Below are positions 10,007 through 20,800 of a stretch of DNA of 64,000 bases, one piece after another (the first letter of the stretch is position 1; each line of letters opens with the position of its first letter). Location of the stretch: NCBI GenBank assembly GCA_022511005.1, contig JAFLSJ010000001.1, forward strand, positions 28,627 through 92,626, written 5' to 3'. Source of the stretch: Ruminococcus sp. Its GTDB lineage: Bacteria; Bacillota; Clostridia; Oscillospirales; Acutalibacteraceae. The notes beneath the pieces are model-generated. The model ran no database searches and was not told where the DNA came from. It saw only the letters and a list, made by a program, of their open reading frames with translations. Both the position numbers and the translations under genes were made by a program.

Positions 10007-11317
10007 TTATAGCAAATTTGCAATTTGAAGCTGAATATATGTAGCGTCCTTAACATTAATTTCTCCGTCATTATCAACATCGCAAACGGTTAAATCAATA
10101 TTATCCTCGCTTAATAAGTTTGCTAAATAAAGCTGAATGTATGTTACGTCTTTAACGGTAACTTCTCCGTCACCGTCAGCATCACCGATAAGCTTCTGCG
10201 GAGGCTGTGTGGTTTCAGTTGCAGGCGGATCTATAGGATTTGTTGTAGGAGGCTCAGTTTCAGGCTTATTTAACGGTAAAAACTCAAATCCGTTTTCATT
10301 TGCATAAGCTTCTGCGGCCGTATCTGCGTAACCTGTAATAGTGAAGTTTTCAACCTTGGTTTTTTCACCTGAATTATTATAATATCCAAAGGAATAAACT
10401 CCTATCTCGGTAACGCTGTAGGGAATTGTTACATCGGTAAGACCTGTGCAATTATAAAATGCACTGTCTCCGATATTTGTAACACTATCGGCAATCGTTA
10501 TACCTTTTAGATTGCTATTATTTTCAAACGCACTGTCTGTAATACTTTTTGTTCCCTCTTGTAATGTTACAGAGGTGTTTTCAGGCATTTCTCCCTTATA
10601 TTTGTAGGCAACCTTTCCTACATAAATTATGCCGTCAGGCTGACTGTTATACCACCCTGTATTATTAAATGCATTAATACCAACACTTGTAATGCTGTTA
10701 GGAATTGTTATACTTGAAAGACCTGTGCAACCGTTAAAAGCATTTTTTCCTATATTCGTTACACTGTCGGGAATTGATATACCTGAAAGTTTTGTAAAAC
10801 CGGCAAACGCATTATCTGTAATGCTTTTTATTCCCTGTTCTAATGCTATATATGCGTTTTGCGGCATTTCACCCTTAAATTTATAGGCGGACTTACCTGC
10901 ATAAACTACACCGTTCATCTGGCTGTCATACCATGCCGTATTATCAAATGCACCGAAACCGACAATGGTAACGCTGTTTGGAATGGTTATATTTTTAAGT
11001 TTCTTATTATTATAAAATGCATAATCACTTATTTTTGTAACGCTGTTGGGAATTGTTATGCTTACAAGGGTTGAACAATTATAAAACGCTTCTTTGCCAA
11101 TGCTTGTAACAGAATATCCGGCAATTTCTGTGGGAACAGTTAAATCTGATGCAGAGCCGGTATATTTTGTTATTTCTGCTGTTCCGTTTTTAAGCACTTC
11201 ATATTCAAAATCCCCGCTTGTTACAGCCGATACGGTAAAAGAATACACAGCAACAGAGCTTAATAATATAAGCAACGCAAGCACGGGTGCAATAACTTGT
11301 TTTATTGTTTGTTTCAT
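10007..11317 (-). CDS. Secreted BspA-type leucine-rich repeat protein with C-terminal type I dockerin
   Basis: Signal peptide MKQTIKQVIAPVLALLILLSSVAVYSFTVSA; LRR_5 repeats (SITIPNSVTKISDYAFYN, GISIPDSVTNIGKNAFNGC); Pro/Thr linker; duplicated Ca-binding motifs DADGDGEVTVKDVTYIQLYLANLL and DVDNDGEINVKDATYIQLQIANLL. Start placed at the internal ATG (11317) behind gaggaaaaggat. Confidence 0.88.
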   Translation of the reverse strand: MKQTIKQVIAPVLALLILLSSVAVYSFTVSAVTSGDFEYEVLKNGTAEITKYTGSASDLTVPTEIAGYSVTSIGKEAFYNCSTLVSITIPNSVTKISDYAFYNNKKLKNITIPNSVTIVGFGAFDNTAWYDSQMNGVVYAGKSAYKFKGEMPQNAYIALEQGIKSITDNAFAGFTKLSGISIPDSVTNIGKNAFNGCTGLSSITIPNSITSVGINAFNNTGWYNSQPDGIIYVGKVAYKYKGEMPENTSVTLQEGTKSITDSAFENNSNLKGITIADSVTNIGDSAFYNCTGLTDVTIPYSVTEIGVYSFGYYNNSGEKTKVENFTITGYADTAAEAYANENGFEFLPLNKPETEPPTTNPIDPPATETTQPPQKLIGDADGDGEVTVKDVTYIQLYLANLLSEDNIDLTVCDVDNDGEINVKDATYIQLQIANLL

Positions 11318-11437
11318 ATCCTTTTCCTCCCTAAAAACTAATATAATTGCCGATTTCATTTTACATCAAAAGATTTTTCAAGTCAATATTATGAGCAAAG
11401 ACACCTTATTCCATATAGTACTAAATACCAAACAAAA

Positions 11438-11478
11438 CACCTGCCGAAAGAAATTATTTCCTTTTGGCAGGTGTTGCT
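11438..11478 (-). terminator. Terminator downstream of valS
   Basis: aacacctgccgaaagaaattatttccttttggcaggtgtt palindrome with T-rich tail on the minus strand. Confidence 0.7.
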
Positions 11479-11495
11479 TTTATCTTATTCTATTA

Positions 11496-14117
11496 TTAAT
11501 TCAATGCCTCGATTGCGGCTTTAATAAGAGCAATTTTTTCTCTTTCTTTTTCTGCCTGTCCTTTAACCTTTTCTATAACATCGGCAGGTGCTTTTGAAAC
11601 AAAGCCTTGATTATTTAGCTTGCCCTCGCTTTGTGCAAGGCGTTTTTCAACCTGTGCAAGCTCTTTATTAAGTCTTTCAAGCTCTGCCTTTTTGTCTACA
11701 AGCTCATCCATAGGAATATAAATCTTTGCACTGCCTGTTACTATTGTAACTGCTCCCTCAAGGTTAAAGCTGTCGCCCAGTTCAACCTCGCTTGCCGAAG
11801 CCATTTTGCAAATGAATTTTTCACCTTGTTTAAAGGTATCCTTAAATTCTGTTGCAATATAAACCTTCGCTTTCTTTGACGGAGGAACATTCATCTCCTG
11901 ACGTCTGTTGCGGATAGCCTTAATTGCTTCAATTACCTTTTCCATTTGAGCAGTTGCATCTGCAAAATTCAATTCCTCTTTATATTCAGGATATTTTGCA
12001 AGCATTACTGTTTCGCCTGTATGGGGAATCGTCTGCCAGATTTCTTCTGTAATATACGGCATAAAGGGATGGAGCAAACGCAAAGTCCGGTCAAGAACCC
12101 AAACAAGTACCTGACGGGCGTTTTCAGCGTCTTTACCCTCTCCCTGCAATCTTGGTTTTGTAAACTCAATATACCAATCGCAGTAATAATCCCAAGTAAA
12201 ATCATAAATCTTTTGAACTGCAATACCAAGCTCAAATTTATCAAGATTTTCGTTGATTTCCTTAGCAACATTATTAATTGTTGATATGATCCACTTATCC
12301 TCTGTTGTAAGCTCATCGGGAAGCTGATTTTTAACATCAAAATCATCTATATTCATATGAACAAAGCGGGACGCATTCCACAGCTTATTTGCAAAGTTTC
12401 TGCAAGATTCAACCTTTTTATCTGAGAAACGCATATCATTTCCCGGAGAGTTACCTGTTGCAAGGAAAAGTCTTAATGCGTCTGCACCGTAGTCCTTTAT
12501 AATTTCAAGAGGGTCAATACCGTTACCCAAAGATTTAGACATTTTAATGCCCTTTTCATCTCGCACAATACCGTGAATGAATACCGTATCAAAGGGCTGA
12601 CTTTCTGTATGCTCACAAGCTGAGAAAATCATTCTTGCAACCCAGAAGAAAATAATATCATAACCTGTTACAAGGGTATTGGTGGGGTAGAAATACTCAA
12701 GCTCTTTAGTCTTTTCAGGCCAGCCGAGGGTACTGAACGGCCATAAAGCAGATGAGAACCAAGTATCAAGAGTATCTTCATCTTGTTTTAGGTTTGTGCT
12801 GTTACATTTCGGGCAGGTATGAGGAGTATCAGCAGATACAATAATCTCTCCGCAATCCTGACAATACCATGCAGGTATTCTGTGTCCCCACCATAACTGA
12901 CGGGAAATACACCAGTCCTTAATATTTTCCATCCAATGGAAGTATACCTTTTCAAATCTTTCGGGAATAAACTTTGTTTTGCCTGTTTTAACACAGTCAA
13001 TGGCAGGCTTGGCCAAAGGCTCCATTTTAACAAACCACTGCTTTGAAACTCTCGGCTCAACTGTTGTTTTACAGCGGTAGCAGGTTCCTACATTATGCTT
13101 TAAAGGTTCAATCTTTACTAAAAATCCGCCTTCTTCAAGGTCTTTAACGATAGCTTTTCTGCACTCGTATCTGTCCATACCCTGATATTTACCTGCATTT
13201 TCATTCATAACGGCAGTATCGTCCATTACATTTATTACAGGCAGGTTGTGTCTTAATCCAACCTCAAAGTCGTTAGGGTCATGTGCAGGAGTGATTTTTA
13301 CAACACCTGTTCCGAAATCCTGTTCAACATAATCATCTGCAACAACAGGAATTTCTCTGCCTACGATAGGTAGAGTTACTGTTTTTCCTACAAAATCTTT
13401 GTATCTTTCATCATCAGGATGAACGGCAACTGCCGTATCGCCTAAAAGTGTTTCAGGTCTTGTTGTTGCAAGCTCAACATAGCCTGAACCGTCTGTAAGA
13501 GGATATCTTAAATGCCAGAATGAACCCTCCTGTTCGGCAAAATCTACCTCAGCGTCGGAAATAGATGTACAGCAATGAGGACACCAGTTGATAATACGCT
13601 CTCCTCTGTAAATAAGACCCTTTTCATACAGCTTTATGAATACTTCCTTTACAGCCTTTGAACAGCCCTCATCCATTGTAAAGCGTTCACGTTCCCAGTC
13701 ACAGCTTGAACCTAATTTTTTAAGCTGGTCTGTAATTCTTCCTCCGTACTCTTTTTTCCAATCCCACGCACGCTCAAGGAATTTTTCTCTGCCTAAATCT
13801 TCTTTGGTTACGCCCTCTTTTCGCATAGCCTCAACAATTTTTGCCTCTGTTGCTATTGAAGCGTGGTCTGTTCCGGGAAGCCAGAGTGCAGAATATCCCT
13901 GCATTCTTCTCCAACGGATAAGAATGTCCTGCAAGGTTTCATCAAGAGCGTGACCCATATGGAGCTGACCTGTAATATTCGGCGGGGGCATCACTATTGT
14001 GTATGGTTTTTTATCTTCATCAACTTCTGCGTGAAAATAGTTACCTTTCAGCCAGAAATCATAAATTCTGTCTTCAAATTCACTTGGATTATAGGATTTT
14101 GCCAATTCCTTTGCCAT
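11496..14117 (-). CDS. valS: Valyl-tRNA synthetase
   Basis: 873 aa; [16 protein letters not shown], ...[18 protein letters not shown]..., C-terminal coiled coil. Confidence 0.97.
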   Translation of the reverse strand: MAKELAKSYNPSEFEDRIYDFWLKGNYFHAEVDEDKKPYTIVMPPPNITGQLHMGHALDETLQDILIRWRRMQGYSALWLPGTDHASIATEAKIVEAMRKEGVTKEDLGREKFLERAWDWKKEYGGRITDQLKKLGSSCDWERERFTMDEGCSKAVKEVFIKLYEKGLIYRGERIINWCPHCCTSISDAEVDFAEQEGSFWHLRYPLTDGSGYVELATTRPETLLGDTAVAVHPDDERYKDFVGKTVTLPIVGREIPVVADDYVEQDFGTGVVKITPAHDPNDFEVGLRHNLPVINVMDDTAVMNENAGKYQGMDRYECRKAIVKDLEEGGFLVKIEPLKHNVGTCYRCKTTVEPRVSKQWFVKMEPLAKPAIDCVKTGKTKFIPERFEKVYFHWMENIKDWCISRQLWWGHRIPAWYCQDCGEIIVSADTPHTCPKCNSTNLKQDEDTLDTWFSSALWPFSTLGWPEKTKELEYFYPTNTLVTGYDIIFFWVARMIFSACEHTESQPFDTVFIHGIVRDEKGIKMSKSLGNGIDPLEIIKDYGADALRLFLATGNSPGNDMRFSDKKVESCRNFANKLWNASRFVHMNIDDFDVKNQLPDELTTEDKWIISTINNVAKEINENLDKFELGIAVQKIYDFTWDYYCDWYIEFTKPRLQGEGKDAENARQVLVWVLDRTLRLLHPFMPYITEEIWQTIPHTGETVMLAKYPEYKEELNFADATAQMEKVIEAIKAIRNRRQEMNVPPSKKAKVYIATEFKDTFKQGEKFICKMASASEVELGDSFNLEGAVTIVTGSAKIYIPMDELVDKKAELERLNKELAQVEKRLAQSEGKLNNQGFVSKAPADVIEKVKGQAEKEREKIALIKAAIEALN

Positions 14118-14195
14118 AAAATTTTCTTCCTTTCTTTATTGCAATGTCGTCAACTAAATGGATACTTCCACAAAGCAGAACTTTTATCAAAATTT

Positions 14196-14264
14196 GTAGG
14201 GGTCGATGCCTTCATCGACCCGCTCAGCAAACTCTTTTGGGACGATGTGGGCATCGTCCCCTAC
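14196..14264. repeat. Bi-hairpin repeat (family A)
   Basis: gtaggggtcgatgccttcatcgaccc...gggacgatgtgggcatcgtcccctac. Confidence 0.88.
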
Positions 14265-14364
14265 TCATTGTCTCAATCGTTTTGCTTAAGTTAATGACAT
14301 TGTCTATTATTGGAGTTTGACTTTATATTTCATTTGTTACCTGCGTGTTTTAGATTTTCTGCAA

Positions 14365-14660
14365 TAAAAAACACCCTAAGCCTTATTAAAAGCTTAGGGC
14401 GAATTAAATCCGTGGTACCACCTAAATTCAGAAAAATCTGCACTTTACAATACGAGTGTTAGACTTATATTGCGTCCCCTGTAACGGTGGGCATCCGTTG
14501 GAATCTACTGAGATTATTATTAATTAAAAATCTGTTCAGTCCAATGCTCAAGGGCTACTTCCTCCGCCGATTTTACGAAGACTTACACCAACCGTCTTCT
14601 CTCTTTGCCAAAGCCTGCGGGTACTCCTCCCTGTCAACGCCTGTAACATATTCTTGATAA
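14365..14660 (-). promoter_or_regulatory. T-box leader upstream of valS
   Basis: Minus strand reads TAGGTGGTACCACGGATTTAATTCGCCCT followed by an intrinsic terminator (ccctaagcttttaataaggcttagggtgtttttt); T-box motif plus Stem I-like upstream segment; precedes valS. Confidence 0.9.
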
Positions 14661-14833
14661 AAATTATAGCAAACATAATTTAAGATGTCAACATTTAATA
14701 ATCTATAATTAAACTAATTGACAAATATGTTAAAGGATAACGGAGTTGCAGAAATCTTAAAAAATAAATTTTTATAGTATAGACAGCTTGCCTTAGTAAA
14801 TAATAACTGTAAAAGTTATAATGAGGTGAGCTT

Positions 14834-15049
14834 ATGAAAAAGCAATATGAATATGACGACAGTTACCCAATTAACGACGATTTAGAGTCAGCTTCCATTT
14901 CGGCACATGAATGTACAGGCTTAATCCCCTCTGCAATAAAAGACGCTGTTGAGGAAGAATCCTATGAGGACATATATCCATATGCACCGCCGATGGTAAG
15001 ACCTGATAAACACACGAAAAATTTCAAGGATATAGAAACAAATAATTAA
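14834..15049 (+). CDS. Small acidic hypothetical protein (71 aa)
   Basis: ORF with RBS gaggtg and its own terminator (accgctgtttcc...ggaaacggcggttttt, 15057-15098). Confidence 0.65.
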   Translation: MKKQYEYDDSYPINDDLESASISAHECTGLIPSAIKDAVEEESYEDIYPYAPPMVRPDKHTKNFKDIETNN

Positions 15050-15056
15050 TTAAAAA

Positions 15057-15098
15057 TACCGCTGTTTCCAGATAAAATCGGAAACGGCGGTTTTTAAT
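15057..15098 (+). terminator. Rho-independent terminator after the 71-aa ORF
   Basis: taccgctgtttccagataaaatcggaaacggcggttttt. Confidence 0.75.
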
Positions 15099-15140
15099 TT
15101 ATGCATAAAATTCCCTCTCTATAAAATATTTATAAAAATA

Positions 15141-15209
15141 TTGACAAGTAAATTTTTGTATGCTATTTTATATACATAGATAATCTATGTATAGTAATTC
15201 TATGTATAG
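15141..15209 (+). promoter_or_regulatory. Promoter with overlapping palindromic operator (candidate PadR site)
   Basis: TTGACA (15141-15146), 17 nt, TATTTT (15164-15169), then a perfect 11+1+11 palindrome tatacatagat-a-atctatgtata (15171-15193) and a third half site ctatgtata at 15200-15208. Confidence 0.6.
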
Positions 15210-15219
15210 GAGGGATATA

Positions 15220-16662
15220 ATGAATAATAAATTTATTGATGAGGTTAAAAAGCATATAAAAAGCAAAACTGCAAAGCAAAATATTGAAGATGAGCTATCC
15301 TCACATATCCTTGATAAAATTGACTATTATGTTGAAATCGGCTATACAAGAAAGCAGGCAGAAGAAATGGCAACCGAAGATATGGGCGACCCTGAACAAA
15401 CCGCCGTTCCCCTTAACAGCCTGCACAATATAAAATGGTATAAAAAAAGAGAAAATATTATTTCAATAATATTAAATGCAATTTTAATTATTGCTGTTTG
15501 TTATTTACATACTGCATTATTATATGACAATTCATTTTTATCACTTTTTTCTCTTATATATTCTCCTGTGCCTTTTAACGCCATTCATTATTTATATATT
15601 GACTTAATATCTCTTGCGGTATTTGTTTTAACTATAGTTACTGTTATTTCAGCAAGAAACAACCGCAACAAATTCATTGCAGGATTAACGGCAGTATCGG
15701 TATTTATGCAAATTATTTTTCCGCCATATCAGCCTATGTTTTATTCCGTTGCAAAGGTTATAACAAGCGGTTTTAGCGGATATACTGACAGTATATTTTC
15801 ATACGCATTTATTGAAGAAAATATTAAAACCTTTTTAAGTATCGGCTCATTTGTAATTGCCTTGGTATTATTGGGGATGTGTATTTACATATTTAGGGGC
15901 ATTTATCTTCAGGAGCGTGGAAAATCATCCAAACGTCTTTGGACCCCTTACAAAATATTCAAAAAAATTCTAATCTGTTTCCTGTCTTTAAATATAGTTC
16001 TTATATCTGTTTCAACGGCTGTTGCTTATGCAAATATTGATGAAAAAATTGCTGAGAACAACCAAATGAAAAAGCGTGAAATTGAATTTGTTGTAAATAC
16101 TCCTATTGCTGAAAAAGGAATAGTCGAGCTTAGAGAAGATGTTGAAAACGAAGGCTTTGCACCTTTAAATTCAACGGACCTTTATGCAAATTATCAATCC
16201 CATGCTGACAGTTCTTATATTTATGCTTATTGTGAACCTGACTCGGACGTTGGACTTTTAGCTTTTGCAGTAACAATAACATCAAAGCTTGTTCCCGTTA
16301 ACAGAGATATCTATCTAAATGAACCCCGGTTTGATATATTCAAAGAAAAAATGATTTTACAGGATTTTGGTGAGGACGAGGATATATATGACAGCACAAT
16401 AAATATGTTGACGTTATGGACATCTACCCTTAAAACACCTGAAATGTCACTAACTAATTTTATGAACGGCGAATTATATCAAAAAGCTGTGTCTGTTGAT
16501 AAGACAACTCAAAACGGATTTAACGAGCCTCTATACAATGAAAGCGGAATCAACTATGAAGATATAAGATTTCACTTTCTATTGGAAAGCAACGAATATT
16601 GGTCTGTAACAGTGGTATTTACAGACGGCTATTTAACAAATTTACAGTTCTGGAAAAAATAA
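15220..16662 (+). CDS. Membrane protein with N-terminal permease-prefix/HAAS-like domain
   Basis: N-terminus FIDEVKKHIKSKTAKQNIEDELSSHILDKIDYYVEIGYTRKQAEEMATEDMGDPEQ is HAAS/permease-prefix-like, followed by several TM segments. Start moved to 15220 behind aggaggg. Confidence 0.75.
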   Translation: MNNKFIDEVKKHIKSKTAKQNIEDELSSHILDKIDYYVEIGYTRKQAEEMATEDMGDPEQTAVPLNSLHNIKWYKKRENIISIILNAILIIAVCYLHTALLYDNSFLSLFSLIYSPVPFNAIHYLYIDLISLAVFVLTIVTVISARNNRNKFIAGLTAVSVFMQIIFPPYQPMFYSVAKVITSGFSGYTDSIFSYAFIEENIKTFLSIGSFVIALVLLGMCIYIFRGIYLQERGKSSKRLWTPYKIFKKILICFLSLNIVLISVSTAVAYANIDEKIAENNQMKKREIEFVVNTPIAEKGIVELREDVENEGFAPLNSTDLYANYQSHADSSYIYAYCEPDSDVGLLAFAVTITSKLVPVNRDIYLNEPRFDIFKEKMILQDFGEDEDIYDSTINMLTLWTSTLKTPEMSLTNFMNGELYQKAVSVDKTTQNGFNEPLYNESGINYEDIRFHFLLESNEYWSVTVVFTDGYLTNLQFWKK

Positions 16663-16665
16663 GGA

Positions 16666-17007
16666 GTGATTAATATGAAAGTAAGCAAAGAATTAATTAA
16701 AGGAAGTACATCGCTTTTGGTGTTAAGTGTTTTAAAAGAAAACGATTTGTACGGATACAAAATTATCAAAGAAATTGAAAAGCAAAGCGAGGATGTTTTT
16801 GTACTTAAAGAGGGTACCCTTTACCCTATTTTACATGCACTTGAAGAGGAAAATTTCCTTGAAAGCTACTGGGAAGATACCGAGGGCAGAAAACGCAAGT
16901 ACTATCATATTACAAAAAAGGGGATTAAATGCCTTAAAGAAAAACAGCAGGAGTGGCAGGTATTTTCAACTTCTGTAAATAAGGTTCTGGGTACAGCCTT
17001 GAGTTAG
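16666..17007 (+). CDS. PadR family transcriptional regulator
   Basis: LIKGSTSLLVLSVLKENDLYGYKIIKEIEKQSEDVFVLKEGTLYPILHALEEENFLESYW...GRKRKYYHITKKG. Confidence 0.93.
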   Translation: MINMKVSKELIKGSTSLLVLSVLKENDLYGYKIIKEIEKQSEDVFVLKEGTLYPILHALEEENFLESYWEDTEGRKRKYYHITKKGIKCLKEKQQEWQVFSTSVNKVLGTALS

Positions 17008-17090
17008 CAAAAATCCTGATATTGACAAATTATTTTGTTTGTATTACTCTAATAGTGTATTATAAGTAATATACCTTAGGAGGAATAATT

Positions 17091-17405
17091 ATGTTAATAA
17101 CAACAAGCGACACTATTTCAGGCAAAAAATATCAGGAGCTGGGTATTGCTCAGGGCAATACAGTTCAGAGCGTGCATATGGGTAAAGACATTATGGCAAG
17201 CTTTAAAACCTTAGTAGGCGGAGAGCTAAAATCATATAATGAAATGATGACAAAGGCAAGAACTCTTGCAATGGAAAGAATGATTGAAAGCGCTCAGAGC
17301 ATGGGAGCAGATGCAATTATTTGTATGCGTTATGCTTCAAGCTCAATCACACAGGGCGCCTCAGAAATTTTGGCTTACGGAACCGCAGTAAAATTTGTAG
17401 ATTAA
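17091..17405 (+). CDS. YbjQ/UPF0145 family protein
   Basis: MLITTSDTISGKKYQELGIAQGNTVQS...AQSMGADAIICMRYASSSI...EILAYGTAVKF, typical of the YbjQ family. Confidence 0.9.
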   Translation: MLITTSDTISGKKYQELGIAQGNTVQSVHMGKDIMASFKTLVGGELKSYNEMMTKARTLAMERMIESAQSMGADAIICMRYASSSITQGASEILAYGTAVKFVD

Positions 17406-17515
17406 TACATAATATTTTCAAATAAAGTTAAAGAGCTGCCTCAAAACTAATTCATTTTAAGACAGCCCTTTAAGCTTGTTTATTGATTATCACGTTTAAT
17501 TTTTCCCATTTTTTA

Positions 17516-17640
17516 TTGACAAACTGTATGTATCGTGCTATTATTTAGATAGTAAAAGAACAGTTTGGGCTGTTTCACTTGATGATTTTTTATATTTTTA
17601 AAAAACCGCTCTGTAGTGCGAATACAGGGCGGTTATTTCT
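17516..17640 (+). ncRNA. Candidate antisense RNA antitoxin of a type I TA locus
   Basis: Promoter TTGACA (17516-17521), 17 nt, TATTAT (17539-17544); short transcript would run to the shared hairpin aaccgctctgtagtgcgaatacagggcggtt (17604-17634). Confidence 0.45.
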
Positions 17641-17713
17641 TTATAATTAAAACAATAATTGTTACTAACAAAGTAAAACAGATTATGTATTCCACTATAA
17701 CACCCCCAATCAT
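17633..17713 (-). CDS. Candidate small hydrophobic toxin peptide of a type I TA locus (20-26 aa)
   Basis: Minus-strand ORF MIGGVIVEYIICFTLLVTIIVLIIKK from ATG 17713, or MEYIICFTLLVTIIVLIIKK from GTG 17695 behind GGGGGTG; promoter TTGTAC (17778-17783), 17 nt, TATAAT (17755-17760); stop codon lies in the terminator hairpin. Confidence 0.5.
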   Translation of the reverse strand: MIGGVIVEYIICFTLLVTIIVLIIKK

Positions 17714-17803
17714 TAGGGGCTGAAACAGCCGCCGCCGTTCCTTTACTGTATCGTATTATAACATATAATATTAGGTTGTACAAGTAGTATAATATATATG
17801 CCA

Positions 17804-17838
17804 AAAAGACCGGCTCATCTCTGAGCCGGTCTTTTTTT
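17804..17838 (-). terminator. Bidirectional-looking terminator downstream of nifJ
   Basis: aaaaagaccggctcatctctgagccggtcttttttt. Confidence 0.8.
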
Positions 17839-17868
17839 ATTCATCTTATATTCGCTTTTTGCTGAAAT

Positions 17869-20800
17869 TTATTTTGCATCGTCAAAGCTTGCAAGTTTAG
17901 CAAGATGCTCATACTTCTTCTCTGCAAGATCTTCAGCCTGTGCAAAGAGTTTTTCTGCTCTTTCAGGGTTAGAGCGAGCAAGTCTGTTATAACGAACTTC
18001 GCTCATAATGAAGTCACGATAGGAAGCACTTGGAGCTTTACTATCCAGCATAAACGGATTTTTACCTTCGTCTGCAAGGCGTGGGTCAAATCTGAAGCAG
18101 TTCCAATAACCTGCCTGAACAGCCTTCTCCTCTTCTTTCTGAGCAACGCCCATACCACCCTTAATTCCGTGGTTGATACATGGAGCATAGCAGATAACGA
18201 TTGAAGGACCGTTGTAGCTTTCAGCCTCTACCATAGCTTTAATGCACTGGTTATAGTCAGCACCCATAGCAACCTGAGCAACATATACATAGCCGTAACT
18301 CATAGCAATAGCGGCAAGATCTTTCTTCTTCATAGATTTACCTGCAGCAGCAAACTGAGCAACTGAACCTACAGGTGTAGCTTTTGAAGCCTGACCGCCT
18401 GTATTTGAGTAAACCTCTGTATCGAATACGAGGATATTTACATTTTCGCCTGATGCGATTACATGGTCAAGACCGCCGAAACCGATGTCATAAGCCCAAC
18501 CGTCGCCGCCGAGAATCCATACTGACTTTTTAGCAAGCTCATCTTTATCAACGAGTGTTTTCTTAGCAAGCTCTGCAACTTCTCCGCTTTCGCCTGCGAG
18601 AACCTCTAATTTTTCAATTAATGCATCTGTTGCAGGACGGTTTGCTTTTGAATCTGTTGTTGTGTTGAGATAATCTGCACAAGCATCTTTAACATCCTGT
18701 TTATCTGTTAAATCAGCGATATTCTTAACATACTCTGCAAGTCTGTCACGAATAGCCTTTTGACCTAAAGCCATACCATAACCGAACTCTGCGTTATCCT
18801 CAAACAAGCTGTTCTGCCAAGCAGGACCGAAGCCTTTCTTATTAACTGTATAAGGAGTTGCAGGAGCAGAAGCACCCCAGATTGAAGAACAACCTGTTGC
18901 ATTTGCAATGAACATTCTGTCACCGAAGAGCTGTGTTATAAGCTTAGCGTAAGGTGTTTCACCACAGCCTGCGCAAGCGCCTGAGAATTCAAGCAATGGT
19001 TGTTTAAACTGACTGCCTTTAACTGTTGTTTCTTTAAACTTCTCTGTAACAGCAGGTTTATCCTCAAGGTCTTTTGCGTAGTTGAATACTTCCTGACTCT
19101 TAAGCTGTGAGTCGATTGGCTTCATAACAAGAGCCTTCTCGCCCTTCTTACCGGGGCAAACCTGTGCGCAAGAGCCGCAGCCTGTACAGTCAAGAGTAGA
19201 AACTGTCATTGTAAATTTATAATCAGCCATTCCTGTCATAGGAATTGTCTGAACATCTAAAGGAGCATTTGCAATTTCGTCATCTGTTAAAGCAACAGGA
19301 CGGATTACAGCGTGAGGACATACATAAGCACATCTGTTACACTGAATACAATTTTCAGGAACCCATTCAGGAACGTCTACTGCAATACCTCTCTTTTCAT
19401 AAGCAGAAGATCCGTTTGGAGCAGTACCGTCAACGTGATCCATAAACGCAGAAACAGGAAGCTGATTACCCTTATAAGCATTAACAGGGTTTAAGATTTC
19501 GTTAACATATTTAACTACTTCTTCTCTGCCCTCTGTTACCTTTTCTACAGCTGAATCGTCTGCTGCGTTAAGCCATTCAGCAGGAACATCAACCTTTTTA
19601 AGGTCTGACATACCTCTGTCAATAGCGGCATGGTTCATATCAACAATAGCCTGACCTTTTTTGCTGTAAGACTGAGTAGCCTTTTCTTTCATATATTCTT
19701 TAGCCTGATCAGCAGGAATAATATCAGCAATTTTAAAGAAAGCAGACTGTAAAATAGTATTAATTCTGCCGCCTAAGCCGATTTCTTTACCGATTGAGAT
19801 ACCGTCGATTGTATAGAAGTTGATCTTCTTTTCAGCAAGAAGTCTCTTCATTTTACCCGGTAAACGCTTATCTAATTCTTCAACATCCCAAGGGCAGTTA
19901 AGGAGGAATGAACCGCCTTCTTTAAGGTCGTCAACCATATCATATTTATCAACATATGATGGGTTATGACAAGCAACGAAGTCTGCCTTGCTGATATAGT
20001 AAGTTGATTTAATAGGAGTATTACCGAAACGCAGGTGGGAAACTGTCAAGCCGCCTGATTTCTTTGAGTCATAAGCAAAGTAACCCTGAGCGTACATATC
20101 AGTATAGTCACCGATAATTTTAATTGAGTTTTTATTTGCACCAACTGTACCGTCTGCACCAAGACCCCAGAATTTACATGAGCTTGTGCCGGCAGGAGTT
20201 GTGTCGGGATTTTCTTTAATTTCAAGTGAAAGATTTGTAACATCGTCAACAATGCCGATTGTAAATCTCTTCTTAGGAGTTGCACTCTCAGCGTTTCTGT
20301 AAACGGCAACGATATCGGCAGGTGTTGTATCCTTTGAACCAAGACCGTAACGACCCGTATAAACCTTAACATCAGAGAAATCTGAACCGTTGATAGCTGC
20401 AAGAACATCAAGGTAAAGAGGTTCGCCGATTGAGCCTGGTTCTTTTGTTCTGTCGAGAACTGAAATAGATTTAACTGTTTTAGGAAGCTCGCTTAAAAGA
20501 TAATCTGCAACGAAAGGTCTGTAAAGTCTTACTTTAACAAGGCCTACTTTTTCGCCTGCTGCATTTAAATAATCAACAACTTCCTCTGCACAGTCGCATA
20601 CTGAACCCATAGCAACGATTACGTGCTCTGCATCTTCTGCACCGTAGTAGTTAAAGGGCTTGTAGTCTGTACCTGCTTTTGCGTTTACTTTGTTCATATA
20701 TTCAACTACAACTTCAGGGACTGCATCGTAATATTTATTACAAGCCTCTCTTGCCTGGAAGAAGATATCGTCGTTCTGAGCTGTACCTCTGATTACAGGA

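Noticed and set aside
11094-11597. 167-aa plus-strand ORF and other long antisense ORFs (e.g. 30169-30600, 13863-14294, 11946-12284)
   Set aside because: Antisense to strongly supported genes, low-complexity translations, no family resemblance.
15420-16660. Possible two-component sensor in the HAAS-domain protein
   Set aside because: No histidine kinase motifs; only the N-terminal helical domain and TM segments are recognisable.
17598-17804. 68-aa minus-strand ORF
   Set aside because: Overlaps the small hydrophobic peptide in a different frame and reads through both promoter and terminator; likely spurious.
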